Positions 51,126 to 60,552 of a stretch of 64,000 nt of DNA are shown here, in pieces. The translations under genes and the position numbers were made by a program. Positions within the stretch are counted from its first letter, which is position 1, and the number at the start of each line of letters is the position of its first letter. This DNA is from Polynucleobacter cosmopolitanus (GTDB lineage Bacteria > Pseudomonadota > Gammaproteobacteria > Burkholderiales > Burkholderiaceae): contig NZ_NJGG01000003.1 in the NCBI RefSeq assembly GCF_002224225.1, positions 124,001 through 188,000 of the forward strand. Reading direction: 5' to 3'. The notes below the pieces were generated by a model, which saw only the letters and a program-made list of their open reading frames with translations, searched no databases and was not told the origin of the DNA.

Positions 51126-51228
51126 AAAAGGTACTTGTAGATTAGATCTAACTGGGTACCGAGGAGACAACTGTTACTACTTCAATTCTTTCATGCCATT
51201 ATGATGATTCAAATGGCTTGCATCTTGC

Positions 51229-51765
51229 TTACTTCTTGCCGCGAGCAGCTTTAACTGCTGTGTTAGCTGCAGCATTGAAGTTATTTTGAGCTAAATCTAC
51301 CGCTTGCTTGATAGATTTTTGTGTTGTTTCATATGCATTGTTTGCTGCAGCCATGGCTTGTTTGATCGCCTGGATAGTAGCTTCTGAACCAGCTGGAGCA
51401 TTCTTTGAAAGCTCTTCAACCATGCCGTTCACGTTGCCAGTGCTTTTCTTTAACTGTGACTCAGCAACTGAAGTGAAAGTTGTTTGAGTTTCGTTTGCAA
51501 TGTTGTAAAGATGACGGCTGTAAGACATGATCTTTTCAGCTAAAGGCTGAACCATACCTGCTTGCATAGCCATTAATTGCTGAGCATCACGCACTGAAAG
51601 TGCTTGCTTAGCATTTTGTACGTTCTCAGTCATTGCAGTTTTTGCTACTGCCATGTTCAATTCAACAAGCTTTTCTACACCTTCAAAGGCTTTGTTCGTT
51701 AAATTCAACAATGTTTCCAAGTTAGCTTTGTTTGCTGCTGCGATTTGTTCTGGGGTTAATGTCAT
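51229..51765 (-). CDS. phaP: Phasin family protein (polyhydroxyalkanoate granule-associated)
   Basis: 178 residues from the ATG with GGAG upstream ([20 protein letters not shown]). The protein is nearly all amphipathic helix, rich in Ala, Gln, Lys and Asn, and matches phasin_2-type proteins. Phasins coat poly-3-hydroxybutyrate granules in the cytoplasm and limit their size. It has a good sigma-70 promoter, an operator-like palindrome over the predicted start point, and a 3' untranslated stretch of about 105 nt before its terminator. No polymer synthase gene lies in the window. Confidence 0.88.
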   Translation of the reverse strand: MTLTPEQIAAANKANLETLLNLTNKAFEGVEKLVELNMAVAKTAMTENVQNAKQALSVRDAQQLMAMQAGMVQPLAEKIMSYSRHLYNIANETQTTFTSVAESQLKKSTGNVNGMVEELSKNAPAGSEATIQAIKQAMAAANNAYETTQKSIKQAVDLAQNNFNAAANTAVKAARGKK

Positions 51766-51800
51766 GATTTCTCCAAGTAAATTAAAGGGTGAACAATAAA

Positions 51801-51815
51801 TGTTGCACTGCACAA
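51801..51815 (-). promoter_or_regulatory. Operator-like palindrome at the phasin start point (PhaR-type candidate)
   Basis: TGTTGCACTGCACAA is an imperfect palindrome around a central base, with paired TGCA cores. It overlaps the start point predicted from the phasin promoter, where a repressor would block transcription. PHA regulators of the PhaR family are known to bind TGC-rich palindromes and to repress phasin genes; binding here is inferred. Confidence 0.45.
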
Positions 51816-51820
51816 ATATA

Positions 51821-51848
51821 AGTATAGGTCTTAAATAGACTAAGTCAA
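51821..51848 (-). promoter_or_regulatory. Sigma-70 promoter of the phasin gene
   Basis: On the minus strand TTGACT (51848-51843), 16 bp, TATACT (51826-51821); each hexamer matches consensus at 5 of 6 positions. The spacer holds a small dyad GTCT-N5-AGAC (51828-51840). Confidence 0.65.
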
Positions 51849-51881
51849 GACCACAATGTGAAAAAAAGGCAAAATCAGGAG

Positions 51882-52787
51882 GTGAAAGCCTTTTATACCG
51901 ATCATTTTGTCCTCCCATTACCTGATGGGCATCGATTTCCGATGCAAAAATACCGTCAATTGAGGGATCAAGTGGCCTTATTGGATGGTTTGGAGCTCAA
52001 AGAACCACCAGCTGCCAGTGATGAGGATTTGATCCGAGTACATGATCAGGAGTACGTCAAACGGGTGACTCAGGGGAAGTTAAGTACTGCAGAAATCAGA
52101 GAAATCGGTTTTCCATGGAGTGAACTCATGGTTGAAAGATCCAAAAGGTCTGCGGGGGCAACCATTTCAGCATGTATCAGCGCCTTAGAAGATGGGGTTT
52201 CAGTGAATCTGGCGGGTGGTACCCATCACGCATATGCTAATAAAGGGAGTGGTTTTTGTGTCTTCAATGATGCAGCAGTGGCCTCAAAGTATCTTCAGAA
52301 CTTAAGAAACATGAACGTTGCCATCATTGATTTGGATGTTCATCAAGGCAATGGCACAGCAGCGATTTTGGGCAAAGACCCCAGCTGTTACACATTGTCA
52401 CTTCACGGAGAGAAGAATTTTCCCTTTAGAAAAGAATCAAGTCATTTAGATGTGGGATTGAGTGACGGATGTTCCGATGATGAATATTTGCTTCATCTTG
52501 CTCATGCTTTGAATCAGATGGAGTCTGAGTTCAAGCCAGATATGCTGATTTATTTGGCTGGGGCTGACCCTCATGAGGGTGATCGATTGGGACGTTTGAA
52601 ATTAAGCCTCAAAGGTTTATGCCTGCGAGATCAAATGGTTTTGGACTTTGCCAAAACACATGATCTACCAATCGCCATAGCGATGGCAGGAGGGTATGGC
52701 ATCAATATTGAAACTACGGTTGAAGTGCATGCTCAAACCGTACAATTAGCCCTTCAACTATTCAAAGAATTAAAGGTCAAACAATAA
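51882..52787 (+). CDS. Histone deacetylase family hydrolase
   Basis: About 301 residues. The start is taken as the GTG at 51882 because related proteins begin near [19 protein letters not shown]; a GTG at 51858 would add eight residues and has no better ribosome site. The arginase-like fold motifs are intact: [19 protein letters not shown], the zinc-binding [26 protein letters not shown], and the active tyrosine in AGGYG. Members remove acetyl or other acyl groups from small amines or proteins (AcuC, acetylpolyamine hydrolases); the substrate here is unknown. The EamA gene starts directly after the stop. Confidence 0.85.
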   Translation: MKAFYTDHFVLPLPDGHRFPMQKYRQLRDQVALLDGLELKEPPAASDEDLIRVHDQEYVKRVTQGKLSTAEIREIGFPWSELMVERSKRSAGATISACISALEDGVSVNLAGGTHHAYANKGSGFCVFNDAAVASKYLQNLRNMNVAIIDLDVHQGNGTAAILGKDPSCYTLSLHGEKNFPFRKESSHLDVGLSDGCSDDEYLLHLAHALNQMESEFKPDMLIYLAGADPHEGDRLGRLKLSLKGLCLRDQMVLDFAKTHDLPIAIAMAGGYGINIETTVEVHAQTVQLALQLFKELKVKQ

Positions 52788-53669
52788 ATGAGCAATTCAT
52801 GGATTCGATATTTAACGCCATGGATTGCGCCAATTTTTGTGATCATCTGGAGCACGGGTTTCATCATTGCTCGTTACGGTATGCCTCATGCTGAGCCCAT
52901 GACATTTCTGAGTATGCGCTTTTTGGGTGTGCTGATTTGCATGATCCCAATCGTTTTACTTTGGAAAGCTCCTTGGCCAAGACAGTCACAAATCATCCAC
53001 ATTGCGATTGCCGGCATACTTCTGCAAGCTGGTTATTTAGGTGGCGTATGGGCTGCCGTTCGTGAAGGAATGTCTGCAGGACTAACAGCCTTGATTGTGG
53101 GTCTTCAACCAATTCTGACCGCTTTATTAGCATCTTGGGTAGCTGAAAAGGTACGACCTGTTCAATGGCTTGGCTTGGTGATTGGTCTATTGGGTGTTGG
53201 ATTGGTTGTTTGGGCCAAGATTGTCATGATTGGTTTCAGTGATTTAAGTTTTATCTTCATCATCATTGCTTTGCTATCAATCACAGCAGGTACTCTTTAT
53301 CAAAAGAAGTATTGCCCTCAGTTTGACTTACGCACGGGCTCGGTGATTCAATTTGCTGCTTCAGCCATTGTTTGTGTGCCACTCATGATGATGTTCGAAA
53401 CCAGAGAGGTTGCTTGGGTTCCAGAATTGATATTTTCTTTATTATGGTCGATATTCGCCTTGTCGATCGGGGCCAGCTCTCTGTTATTTGTGATGATCCG
53501 TCATGGAGCAGCTACCAAGGTCACCAGTTTGATGTACTTGACACCACCCACCACTGCCTTGATGGCCTGGTTCTTATTCAATGAGCCCATCACATGGGCA
53601 ATTGGCCTTGGGATAGCTCTGACCATGGGGGCAGTTTTAATGGTCAATAAAGCCTCATCAGGCAAGTAA
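52788..53669 (+). CDS. EamA/DMT family transporter
   Basis: 293 residues with about ten membrane helices and two EamA repeats (first half APIFVIIWSTGFIIARYGMPHAEPMTF; second half FIFIIIALLSITAGTLYQ). It belongs to the drug/metabolite transporter superfamily, inner membrane; the cargo is not predictable. The ATG immediately follows the stop of the deacetylase-family gene, so the pair is cotranscribed, perhaps handling the same metabolite. Confidence 0.86.
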   Translation: MSNSWIRYLTPWIAPIFVIIWSTGFIIARYGMPHAEPMTFLSMRFLGVLICMIPIVLLWKAPWPRQSQIIHIAIAGILLQAGYLGGVWAAVREGMSAGLTALIVGLQPILTALLASWVAEKVRPVQWLGLVIGLLGVGLVVWAKIVMIGFSDLSFIFIIIALLSITAGTLYQKKYCPQFDLRTGSVIQFAASAIVCVPLMMMFETREVAWVPELIFSLLWSIFALSIGASSLLFVMIRHGAATKVTSLMYLTPPTTALMAWFLFNEPITWAIGLGIALTMGAVLMVNKASSGK

Positions 53670-53728
53670 TACCTTATCATGTCATTTATTCACTAAAACT
53701 AACTAATTAAATAGCTTAGAAGAGACTG

Positions 53729-54748
53729 ATGATATTGAGAAGTAATTTGTTGCGCAAAATGATTGTGGGTATATTGAGCAGTTCTTTGTTGCTTGGAGCA
53801 CAAGTGTCTTTTGCTCAAAGTACCAGCAATAAACAAACAACCCAGCAGGCGGCCAAGAAAAAAGTAGCCCCCAAAACTCAAAAACAAGTTAGAACATCAA
53901 CTACTCGAGCTAAGTCATCAAAAGCTCCTGATGAAAAGCGCCCATCATTTGCCGCAGCGATGGGTCTGCGCGGTAATCAAGATGATCTCAATCTAAAATC
54001 AAGTGTGGCGTTGATTGTTGATCGTCAAACACATGAAGTGTTGTTTGAGAAAAATGCGCATGCTGCCTTGCCGATCGCATCCATCACAAAATTGATGACT
54101 TCATTGGTTATTCTTGAAGCTCAACTTCCATTGGAAGAAACAATCGTGATTGAGCAATCAGATGTCAATGCGTATCCTGGCCGTACTCGCTCTAGAGTGA
54201 CCCAAGGAGCTAAGATGACGCGCGAGCAAGCGATGCTTTTATCTTTGATGTCTTCTGAGAACCGAGCATCACAGGCCTTGGGTAGAAATTTTCCAGGTGG
54301 TATACCAGCCTTTGTGGATGCGATGAATGCCAAGGCAAAGTTACTCGGCATGAGTCAATCTAAATTTGCAGATCCCACGGGTCTATCCAGTGACAATGTT
54401 TCTAGTCCAGAAGATCTAACTCGTTTGGTTGAGGCCGCATATCAATATCAAGTGATTAGAGAGTTCTCAACAAGACCTGACTACAGCATCATGATTGGTA
54501 AGCGTGAGCAAAAGTTTGTTAATACCAATCGTTTGGTTAGAGCCAGTGATATGGATATTGGTTTGCAGAAGACTGGCTATATTTCTGCTGCTGGCCGTTG
54601 TTTGGTCATGCAGGCCAAAGTCGTTGGTCGTGATGTGGTGATGGTATTCCTTGATTCTGTTGGCACTCAATCTCGTTTTGCTGATGCAGTGCGTGTCAGA
54701 GAATGGTTGGAAGCCAACCCAAACCCTGAGTCAATCAGAAAGCTATAA
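53729..54748 (+). CDS. pbpG: D-alanyl-D-alanine endopeptidase (PBP7-like)
   Basis: 339 residues. A signal peptide ends near A29 (VSFA/QST), followed by a Lys/Gln/Thr-rich linker to about residue 75. The penicillin-binding motifs are S118-I-T-K, S176-E-N and K281-T-G. This is the low-molecular-mass PBP fold of family S11, cutting peptidoglycan cross-bridges or terminal D-Ala in the periplasm. It is a single gene converging on the IclR regulator; the 34 nt between them is A+T-rich without a strong terminator. Confidence 0.9.
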   Translation: MILRSNLLRKMIVGILSSSLLLGAQVSFAQSTSNKQTTQQAAKKKVAPKTQKQVRTSTTRAKSSKAPDEKRPSFAAAMGLRGNQDDLNLKSSVALIVDRQTHEVLFEKNAHAALPIASITKLMTSLVILEAQLPLEETIVIEQSDVNAYPGRTRSRVTQGAKMTREQAMLLSLMSSENRASQALGRNFPGGIPAFVDAMNAKAKLLGMSQSKFADPTGLSSDNVSSPEDLTRLVEAAYQYQVIREFSTRPDYSIMIGKREQKFVNTNRLVRASDMDIGLQKTGYISAAGRCLVMQAKVVGRDVVMVFLDSVGTQSRFADAVRVREWLEANPNPESIRKL

Positions 54749-54782
54749 GTAGATTTAATTAAGCAGATTAAATTAAGAAAAC

Positions 54783-55550
54783 TTAAGGCTTAAGGCTTGG
54801 TTTGTATCCCAAGCTTTTCGAGATCTGCATTGCAGTATCTTTGAGCGATTTGAGCCACTCATCTTGCATGCGCTCAGTAGGTGCTGATAAAGATAGTCCA
54901 GCAACTAACTTGCCGGTGTCATCCAAAATAGCTGCAGCCATGCAACTCACACCCAACTCTAATTCTTCATCGTCCCTGGCATGACCAAGGCTTTTCACTA
55001 AATCCAATTCTTTTTCAAGTTGAGCCAAATCACTGATGCTATTTTGTGTATGGCCATTCAAGCCAGTTTTGCTCACATAATTTTTCAACTTCACTGAGTC
55101 ATCATCAGCCAAAAATAGTTTACCTACTGAAGTTAAATGAAGTGGGGCTCTGCCTCCAATGGCGCGAACCACTTGCATCCCTGATCTTTCGCTATAAGCA
55201 CGATCAATGTAAACAATTTCATCGCCTTGGCGCACAGATAAATTAACTGTTTGGCCGGTGAGCTTATGTAAAGCTCTCATTGGCAATTGAGCAGCATCTC
55301 TGACTGAAAGTCGTGCTTTCACTAAATTACCTAATTCAAGGAGTTTTAAGCCTAAGCGATAAGTGCCACTGTCTGCTCGCTCAACTAAGCGACAGGCAAC
55401 CATATCATTCAAAATTCGGTGAGCAGTTGATGGGTGCAAATCAGTCAGCTCAGACAGTCTTTTAAGACTCTGGGCTTCATCACTATCTGCGAGGGCATCC
55501 AGAAGACTCATCATGCGGTCCAAAACCTGGATAGCTGTTCTGCTTGTCAT
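54783..55550 (-). CDS. IclR family transcriptional regulator
   Basis: 255 residues. The N-terminal winged helix (SLKRLSELTDLHPSTAHRILNDMVACRLVER, about 24-54) is followed by the IclR effector-binding domain (GGRAPLHLTSVGKLFLA, HARDDEELELGVSCMAAAI). The ligand and targets are unknown. It is transcribed leftward after pyrD with a 52-nt gap and converges on pbpG; no catabolic operon lies beside it to suggest a target. Confidence 0.9.
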   Translation of the reverse strand: MTSRTAIQVLDRMMSLLDALADSDEAQSLKRLSELTDLHPSTAHRILNDMVACRLVERADSGTYRLGLKLLELGNLVKARLSVRDAAQLPMRALHKLTGQTVNLSVRQGDEIVYIDRAYSERSGMQVVRAIGGRAPLHLTSVGKLFLADDDSVKLKNYVSKTGLNGHTQNSISDLAQLEKELDLVKSLGHARDDEELELGVSCMAAAILDDTGKLVAGLSLSAPTERMQDEWLKSLKDTAMQISKSLGYKPSLKP

Positions 55551-55602
55551 GTTGTCATTTTAGCTCTAAAAATGCCAAATTGCACATTATGAAAAGAGAA
55601 GC

Positions 55603-56637
55603 TTAAAAACCACCTTTTAAGGCCTTTGCACAGTCAGAAACCAGCTTAGGGCCTTTATAAATCAAGCCACTATAGAGCTGAACCAAGCTGGCGCCAGCAT
55701 TGATCTTGTCTTTGGCATCCTGGCCAGACATGATCCCGCCAACACCAATGATTGGCAGCTGACCATGAAGAGTACGGCGCAGCTCCTGGATTACGCGGTC
55801 TGATGATTGTTTCACTGGTGAACCAGAAAGGCCGCCAGCTTCATGACCAAACGGTAAGTGGGCAACTGAATCACGAGCAATTGTGGTGTTCGTGGCGATG
55901 ACCGCATCAATCTTGTATTTGATCAGCAATTCTGCAATGGTCTGAATTTGCTCTAAATCTAAATCAGGGGCAATTTTTAGGAACAGTGGCACTTCTTTTT
56001 TGTGCAAATCACTCAGCACCTTTTTTTCTTCGGCAATAGCGCTTAGCAATGAACTTAATTCATCAGCACCTTGCAACTGTCTTAAATTCTTGGTGTTGGG
56101 TGAGGAGATATTGACAGTGATGTACGAAGCGATGTCATACACCTTTTTCATACAAATCAAATAGTCATCAGCAGCTGATTCAATCGGGGTCGTGGCATTT
56201 TTACCAATATTCAATCCGAGGATGCCGCCGTTTTGCCAAAAATCAGATTGTTTGACTCGTGCCACGCATGCATCAACCCCATCATTGTTAAAACCCATGC
56301 GATTGATCAGGCCTGATACTTCTGGCAGTCGAAACATTCTTGGTAAAGGATTGCCGGCTTGTGCTTTGGGTGTCACCGTGCCAATCTCAATAAAACCAAA
56401 ACCTAAATCAGCCAAAGCATCAATGTGTTTACCGTCTTTATCTAACCCTGCGGCTAAACCAACCGGATTCGGTATTTTCAAGCCACAAAAAATTCGCTCA
56501 TCGCGAGCAATCTTTTCTTGCGTTAAAAACCCCAAGCCCATGGCATGAACTTTATCGAGGGTGCTCAAAGTCAAGTTATGCGCACGTTCTGCATCCATGG
56601 CAAATAAACAAGGCTTGACGAGAGGGTAGAGATTCAT
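55603..56637 (-). CDS. pyrD: Dihydroorotate dehydrogenase (quinone), class 2
   Basis: 344 residues, with an N-terminal membrane-association segment typical of class 2. FMN-site motifs are [14 protein letters not shown] and the active-site [17 protein letters not shown] with the catalytic serine. The C-terminus has [21 protein letters not shown]. It oxidises dihydroorotate to orotate in pyrimidine synthesis, passing electrons to quinone. It follows bpt by 21 nt and closes the leftward run that starts at the cyclophilin gene. Confidence 0.95.
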   Translation of the reverse strand: MNLYPLVKPCLFAMDAERAHNLTLSTLDKVHAMGLGFLTQEKIARDERIFCGLKIPNPVGLAAGLDKDGKHIDALADLGFGFIEIGTVTPKAQAGNPLPRMFRLPEVSGLINRMGFNNDGVDACVARVKQSDFWQNGGILGLNIGKNATTPIESAADDYLICMKKVYDIASYITVNISSPNTKNLRQLQGADELSSLLSAIAEEKKVLSDLHKKEVPLFLKIAPDLDLEQIQTIAELLIKYKIDAVIATNTTIARDSVAHLPFGHEAGGLSGSPVKQSSDRVIQELRRTLHGQLPIIGVGGIMSGQDAKDKINAGASLVQLYSGLIYKGPKLVSDCAKALKGGF

Positions 56638-56658
56638 CAGTGTTGGATCTTTAAATTA

Positions 56659-57396
56659 TTAATAGCGTTGCCACACATCATCGACCAAAACCTCTAATGG
56701 TTCGAACTGTGCTTTGTAAGACATTTTAGGGCTTTCTTCAATGTAGTAGCCCAAGTACAAGTAAGGCAGCTGAAGTTTCCTAGTTTGTTCTATCTGCCAC
56801 ATGATGGAGAAAGTTCCATAACTGGCACTTTGATTGCTGGTATCAAAGAAGGTGTAAACAGACGACAAGCCACTTTGAACCACGTCAATGATGCTCACAA
56901 TTCTCAACTTGCCTGGTTCTTCGCTATCGGGACCATCCCTGAACTCAATCAAACGAGTATTCACCTTGCTTTGCAGTAAAAATTGTTTGTATTGATCTTG
57001 ATCATCACCATCCATGCCGCCGTGAAGATGGCGATCGTGTTGGTATGACATATAAAGATCGTAGTGTTCTTGAAAAAATTCCAGATGACCAATTTTCACT
57101 TCTAAATCTTGGTGCTTTTTAAGCGCTCGCTGTTGATAGCGTTTCGGCTTAAAGCGTTCAATATCAACGCGACAAGCAATACACGCCTTACAGCCATCAC
57201 AGTAAGGTCTATAGGTGTACAAACCACTGCGACGAAAACCACTGGCAACCAATTCGCCATAAACATCCGCATGAATCAAATGTGTTGGCGTTGCAACTTG
57301 CGAGCGAGCTTGATGATGCGCCAAGTAACTGCACTCATAGGGAGCAGTTGCATAGAACTGAAGGGTGGTGAATGGGAGTTCTTTTAATTTACTCAT
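56659..57396 (-). CDS. bpt: Aspartate/glutamate leucyltransferase (N-degron pathway)
   Basis: 245 residues from the ATG ([17 protein letters not shown]) that overlaps the aat stop in an ATGA; an upstream ATG at 57414 is less likely. The N-terminal cysteine cluster [10 protein letters not shown] and the ATE-type C-terminal domain ([22 protein letters not shown]) match Bpt. It adds Leu to proteins beginning with Asp or Glu, creating a destabilising residue for ClpS/ClpAP. It is translationally coupled to aat, which acts in the same pathway. Confidence 0.93.
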   Translation of the reverse strand: MSKLKELPFTTLQFYATAPYECSYLAHHQARSQVATPTHLIHADVYGELVASGFRRSGLYTYRPYCDGCKACIACRVDIERFKPKRYQQRALKKHQDLEVKIGHLEFFQEHYDLYMSYQHDRHLHGGMDGDDQDQYKQFLLQSKVNTRLIEFRDGPDSEEPGKLRIVSIIDVVQSGLSSVYTFFDTSNQSASYGTFSIMWQIEQTRKLQLPYLYLGYYIEESPKMSYKAQFEPLEVLVDDVWQRY

Positions 57397-58133
57397 GTCG
57401 GTTGGCTTAGCCAATGTTGCAAAACACTCTTATTAAAACGCCAAATGGGATTAATTGCAGTAGTTTTCTCGCGCACATGGTTTAAAAATTCATCCCGTGG
57501 AATGGGATATCCACCCATTGAACTTAAATGCGCTGTTTCCTGCTGGCAGTCAATCATCTCGATGTCTTGGGCAATAGCCCAGGCACACAGGCTTGCCAAG
57601 GCAATTTTAGAGGCGCCTGTTTTTTTGGAAAACATCGATTCACCAAAAACCATTTTCCCTAAATTAACGCAATATAAACCGCCAACCCGTTGGCCTTGAT
57701 GAAAAACTTCAATACTGTGCGCATGTCCTTGCTCGTGTATTTGACTGTAAGCATGCATGATTGCATGCGTGATCCAAGTCCCATCTTGGTCTGGTCTTGC
57801 TTGTGTTGCACAGGACAGAATGGTTGCATGAAAATCTTCGTCGACCTTTACTTCCCAATCTTGGTCCATCAAGACATTTTTAATTTCTTTTTTGAAGTTT
57901 TTACTTACTTTGAAGTTTTTGGGTCTAAGCACCATCCTGGGGTTGGGGGACCACCACAAAATGGGTTGTCCATCGGAATACCATGGAAAAATACCTTGGT
58001 GATAAGCGCGCAACAATTGTTCAGCGCTGATGTCCTCGCTGATGGCTAATAAGCCAGGAACTTCTGGATCAGGATCGGCATCATTCCAAGGCGATGGAAA
58101 AGGATCATGCGGTTGAAGCCAAGACAGACCCAT
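57393..58133 (-). CDS. aat: Leucyl/phenylalanyl-tRNA-protein transferase
   Basis: 246 residues from the ATG at 58133; a TTG at 58142 overlapping the Nudix stop is a possible alternative with a better-spaced ribosome site. Aat motifs are [26 protein letters not shown] and [16 protein letters not shown]. It transfers Leu or Phe from tRNA to N-terminal Arg/Lys, tagging proteins for ClpAP. It shares the N-degron pathway with the coupled bpt gene. Confidence 0.94.
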   Translation of the reverse strand: MGLSWLQPHDPFPSPWNDADPDPEVPGLLAISEDISAEQLLRAYHQGIFPWYSDGQPILWWSPNPRMVLRPKNFKVSKNFKKEIKNVLMDQDWEVKVDEDFHATILSCATQARPDQDGTWITHAIMHAYSQIHEQGHAHSIEVFHQGQRVGGLYCVNLGKMVFGESMFSKKTGASKIALASLCAWAIAQDIEMIDCQQETAHLSSMGGYPIPRDEFLNHVREKTTAINPIWRFNKSVLQHWLSQPT

Positions 58134-58138
58134 GTTGA

Positions 58139-58711
58139 TCAATGTTTCCGATCAATGCGTTCATCGTAGCCAACATCATCAAGATGAGTCACGATCTTAT
58201 CTGTCTCATTGAGTCGACCCAATTTTTTATCCTGAAAATACCATTCAAGCGTTTTTCGAACCGTCGGAAATGCCAACTCATTCCAAGGAATATCTTTTTC
58301 AGAAAACAACTCAACTTCTAAACTCTCAACGCCTGCCTGATAATTAGGCTCAATGAGTTTGGCCAAATAAAACAAATGAACTTGCTCTACGTGTGTGACA
58401 TTCAATAAAGAAAACAAAGGGCCGATCTCAACACTTGCACCTGCTTCTTCAAGCGTTTCTCGTTTAGCGCCATCCTCGGTACTTTCCCCGATCTCCAAAA
58501 ATCCTGCCGGCAATGTCCAGTATCCAAGGCGAGGATGTATGGCTCGTTTACACAAAAGAACTTTATCTTGCCAAACAGGGATAGTCCCAACGACATTGCG
58601 AGGATTTTCATAATGAATCGTTTTGCAGCCGGAACAAACATGCCTCTCCCGGGTATCGTCCTCAGGAGTTTGTAAGATCACGGTTGAACCGCATGTTGGG
58701 CAATATTTCAT
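58139..58711 (-). CDS. Nudix hydrolase with N-terminal zinc ribbon
   Basis: 190 residues. A zinc ribbon (C4, C7, C26, C29) precedes a complete Nudix box at residues 70-92 (starting GFLEIGES with REtlEEaG). The layout resembles NudC-like or zinc-ribbon Nudix pyrophosphatases, but the NudC-specific segments are not evident and the protein is shorter. The substrate (a nucleotide diphosphate derivative) is unknown. It lies 14 nt after pabBC and 5 nt before aat. Confidence 0.86.
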   Translation of the reverse strand: MKYCPTCGSTVILQTPEDDTRERHVCSGCKTIHYENPRNVVGTIPVWQDKVLLCKRAIHPRLGYWTLPAGFLEIGESTEDGAKRETLEEAGASVEIGPLFSLLNVTHVEQVHLFYLAKLIEPNYQAGVESLEVELFSEKDIPWNELAFPTVRKTLEWYFQDKKLGRLNETDKIVTHLDDVGYDERIDRKH

Positions 58712-58725
58712 TTCGTCATTATCGT

Positions 58726-60549
58726 TTAATTTGTGGTTTTCACGACGCCGCGCAAGGCGTTGGTGAAAATCACTTCTTCCGCACTCAAGACGTCGGCGCG
58801 CGTGATATTTTGTTCAATCGCTTGATATTTTGAATCTTTCAAAATGATTGATCTCATCACGCCAGGTAAGCATCCAGATGCAAGTGGTGGGGTTAGCCAT
58901 CGACCATCTTTTTTAATAAAGACGTTTGATCTGCCACCTTCTGTAACAAATCCCTGTTCATTAATAAATAAAGCATCGAATGCACCCAATTTTTCAGCGG
59001 CCAACCATGCTTGGTCATACAGTTTGCGACGTGTCACTTTATGACCCAATAATTGATCAGTCGAGGACATCGTTACATCAGTTAGCAAAAGATCACTGGC
59101 CCATAGGATGGGGCCTGGTTGAAGATCTTGTATCAAGGCAGTTTTAATGCTGAGCAGTCCTTCTGCTGACAGGTCTAAACGAAGTCTGTAAATTAATTTC
59201 GCATCAAGTTGTGAACAAGCAACTTGAATCAAGCTTCTAGCTCTGTCTGAATCAAATTCAATTTTTAATTCACTGGCAGATTTAGAGATTCGTTCAATGT
59301 GAATGTCAACGTGGCAAGCTTGTCCTTGTTCTATGCGAATCGTTTCAAACAATCCAATGGGTTCTGATTGATCTTGTAAAGCGTATAAAAATCCAGCTTT
59401 GGTTTGGCACTCATGCCACTCATCAACACTCTCGGAATCAATGGTGATGCCACCGCCAACGCCCATTTGAAAACTTTGATCTTTTGCAAGCCCCAAGGTT
59501 CTGATCACAACGCTCATCCCAAGATCACCCAGTCCAGTTTTTGAGCTTGGATCAAACCAGGCAATAGCGCCACAGTAAAGATTCCTTGGTTCTGACTCTA
59601 ACCCCTGAATCAACTCCATGGTTCTTTTCTTGGGTGCGCCAGTAACTGAGCCACAAGGAAAAATCGCTTGCAGCAATTCTTTGAGCCTTAAATTTTCTTT
59701 TGATATTGAGCTGATGGTTGATGTCATTTGTAAAACATCACCATGCTGCTGAACTTCAAATAAATGTGGCACTTTGACTGAGCCTGGCATCGATATTTTG
59801 CTTAAATCATTGCGCAGTAAATCAACAATCATGACATTTTCGGCACGATTTTTTGCATCACCGTGAAGTTCTTCAGAACTACTCTCACCAACCTTGGCGG
59901 TGCCTTTCATGGGTTTGGTCATCAAGGTATCGCTTGTCTTTTGCAAAAACCATTCGGGGGAGCATGATAAGACCCAGCCATTCGGATGATCTATATAGGC
60001 ACCGTAAGGACCTGGTTGTTTTTGTCTGAGTATCTCGTAGGCAGCTAAAGGTGATCCGCTTAATTTACCGGCGATGCGATACGTGTGATTGACTTGGTAT
60101 GTGTCGCCAGCCTTGATCCATTCTTGAATCTTAGAAATATCTTCTTCAAATTGTTGTTGAGTGACGCTATTACTTGTGTTCGTGATAGCTGGCGCATCTG
60201 TTGTTTGTTTGACTGATTGAGTGAGTTGAGTTTGAATCCATTGATTGACTTGTTCTTTACTGAGTTTTTGAACATCTTTAAAAACCCAAGCTTGTACCCA
60301 AGGTGTTTCAGATTTTTTTGGCTTTAAGCCTACAAGGTATTCGCCAAGCTCATAGCTAAGACAAGTGACAACATATTGTTGGTCATGGATTGCTTGTTCA
60401 ATTTCTTCAAGAGCAGCCTCAAGTTCATCAGCTTTGCTGGCTTGTATTGTTTTTAATGGAGACTGATAGAGTCTGCTACTTGGCTTGTCACTGGAACTTT
60501 GAGCATCATCAAGCAGGATGGTGCAAGTGAGATGCTCAAAGTCACTCAT
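58726..60549 (-). CDS. pabB: Fused aminodeoxychorismate synthase component I and lyase (PabB-PabC)
   Basis: 607 residues. The N-terminal 380 residues form the chorismate-binding PabB domain (DTYQVNHTYRIAGKLSG, PMKGTAKVGESSSEE, PCGSVTGAPKKRTMELIQ). From about residue 395 a class IV aminotransferase-fold lyase (PabC) follows, with GHKVTRRKLYDQAWLAAE and FVTEGGRSNVFIKKDG. One polypeptide thus makes 4-aminobenzoate for folate from chorismate, needing only the glutaminase PabA from elsewhere. The fusion is known in several proteobacteria. It starts 3 nt after the cyclophilin stop. Confidence 0.92.
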   Translation of the reverse strand: MSDFEHLTCTILLDDAQSSSDKPSSRLYQSPLKTIQASKADELEAALEEIEQAIHDQQYVVTCLSYELGEYLVGLKPKKSETPWVQAWVFKDVQKLSKEQVNQWIQTQLTQSVKQTTDAPAITNTSNSVTQQQFEEDISKIQEWIKAGDTYQVNHTYRIAGKLSGSPLAAYEILRQKQPGPYGAYIDHPNGWVLSCSPEWFLQKTSDTLMTKPMKGTAKVGESSSEELHGDAKNRAENVMIVDLLRNDLSKISMPGSVKVPHLFEVQQHGDVLQMTSTISSISKENLRLKELLQAIFPCGSVTGAPKKRTMELIQGLESEPRNLYCGAIAWFDPSSKTGLGDLGMSVVIRTLGLAKDQSFQMGVGGGITIDSESVDEWHECQTKAGFLYALQDQSEPIGLFETIRIEQGQACHVDIHIERISKSASELKIEFDSDRARSLIQVACSQLDAKLIYRLRLDLSAEGLLSIKTALIQDLQPGPILWASDLLLTDVTMSSTDQLLGHKVTRRKLYDQAWLAAEKLGAFDALFINEQGFVTEGGRSNVFIKKDGRWLTPPLASGCLPGVMRSIILKDSKYQAIEQNITRADVLSAEEVIFTNALRGVVKTTN

Positions 60550-60552
60550 CGA

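Noticed and set aside
54749..54800. A+T-rich inverted and tandem bits (TTTAAT/ATTAAA, cttaagg twice) between pbpG and the IclR gene
   Set aside because: Too short and A+T-rich to call a terminator or repeat element.
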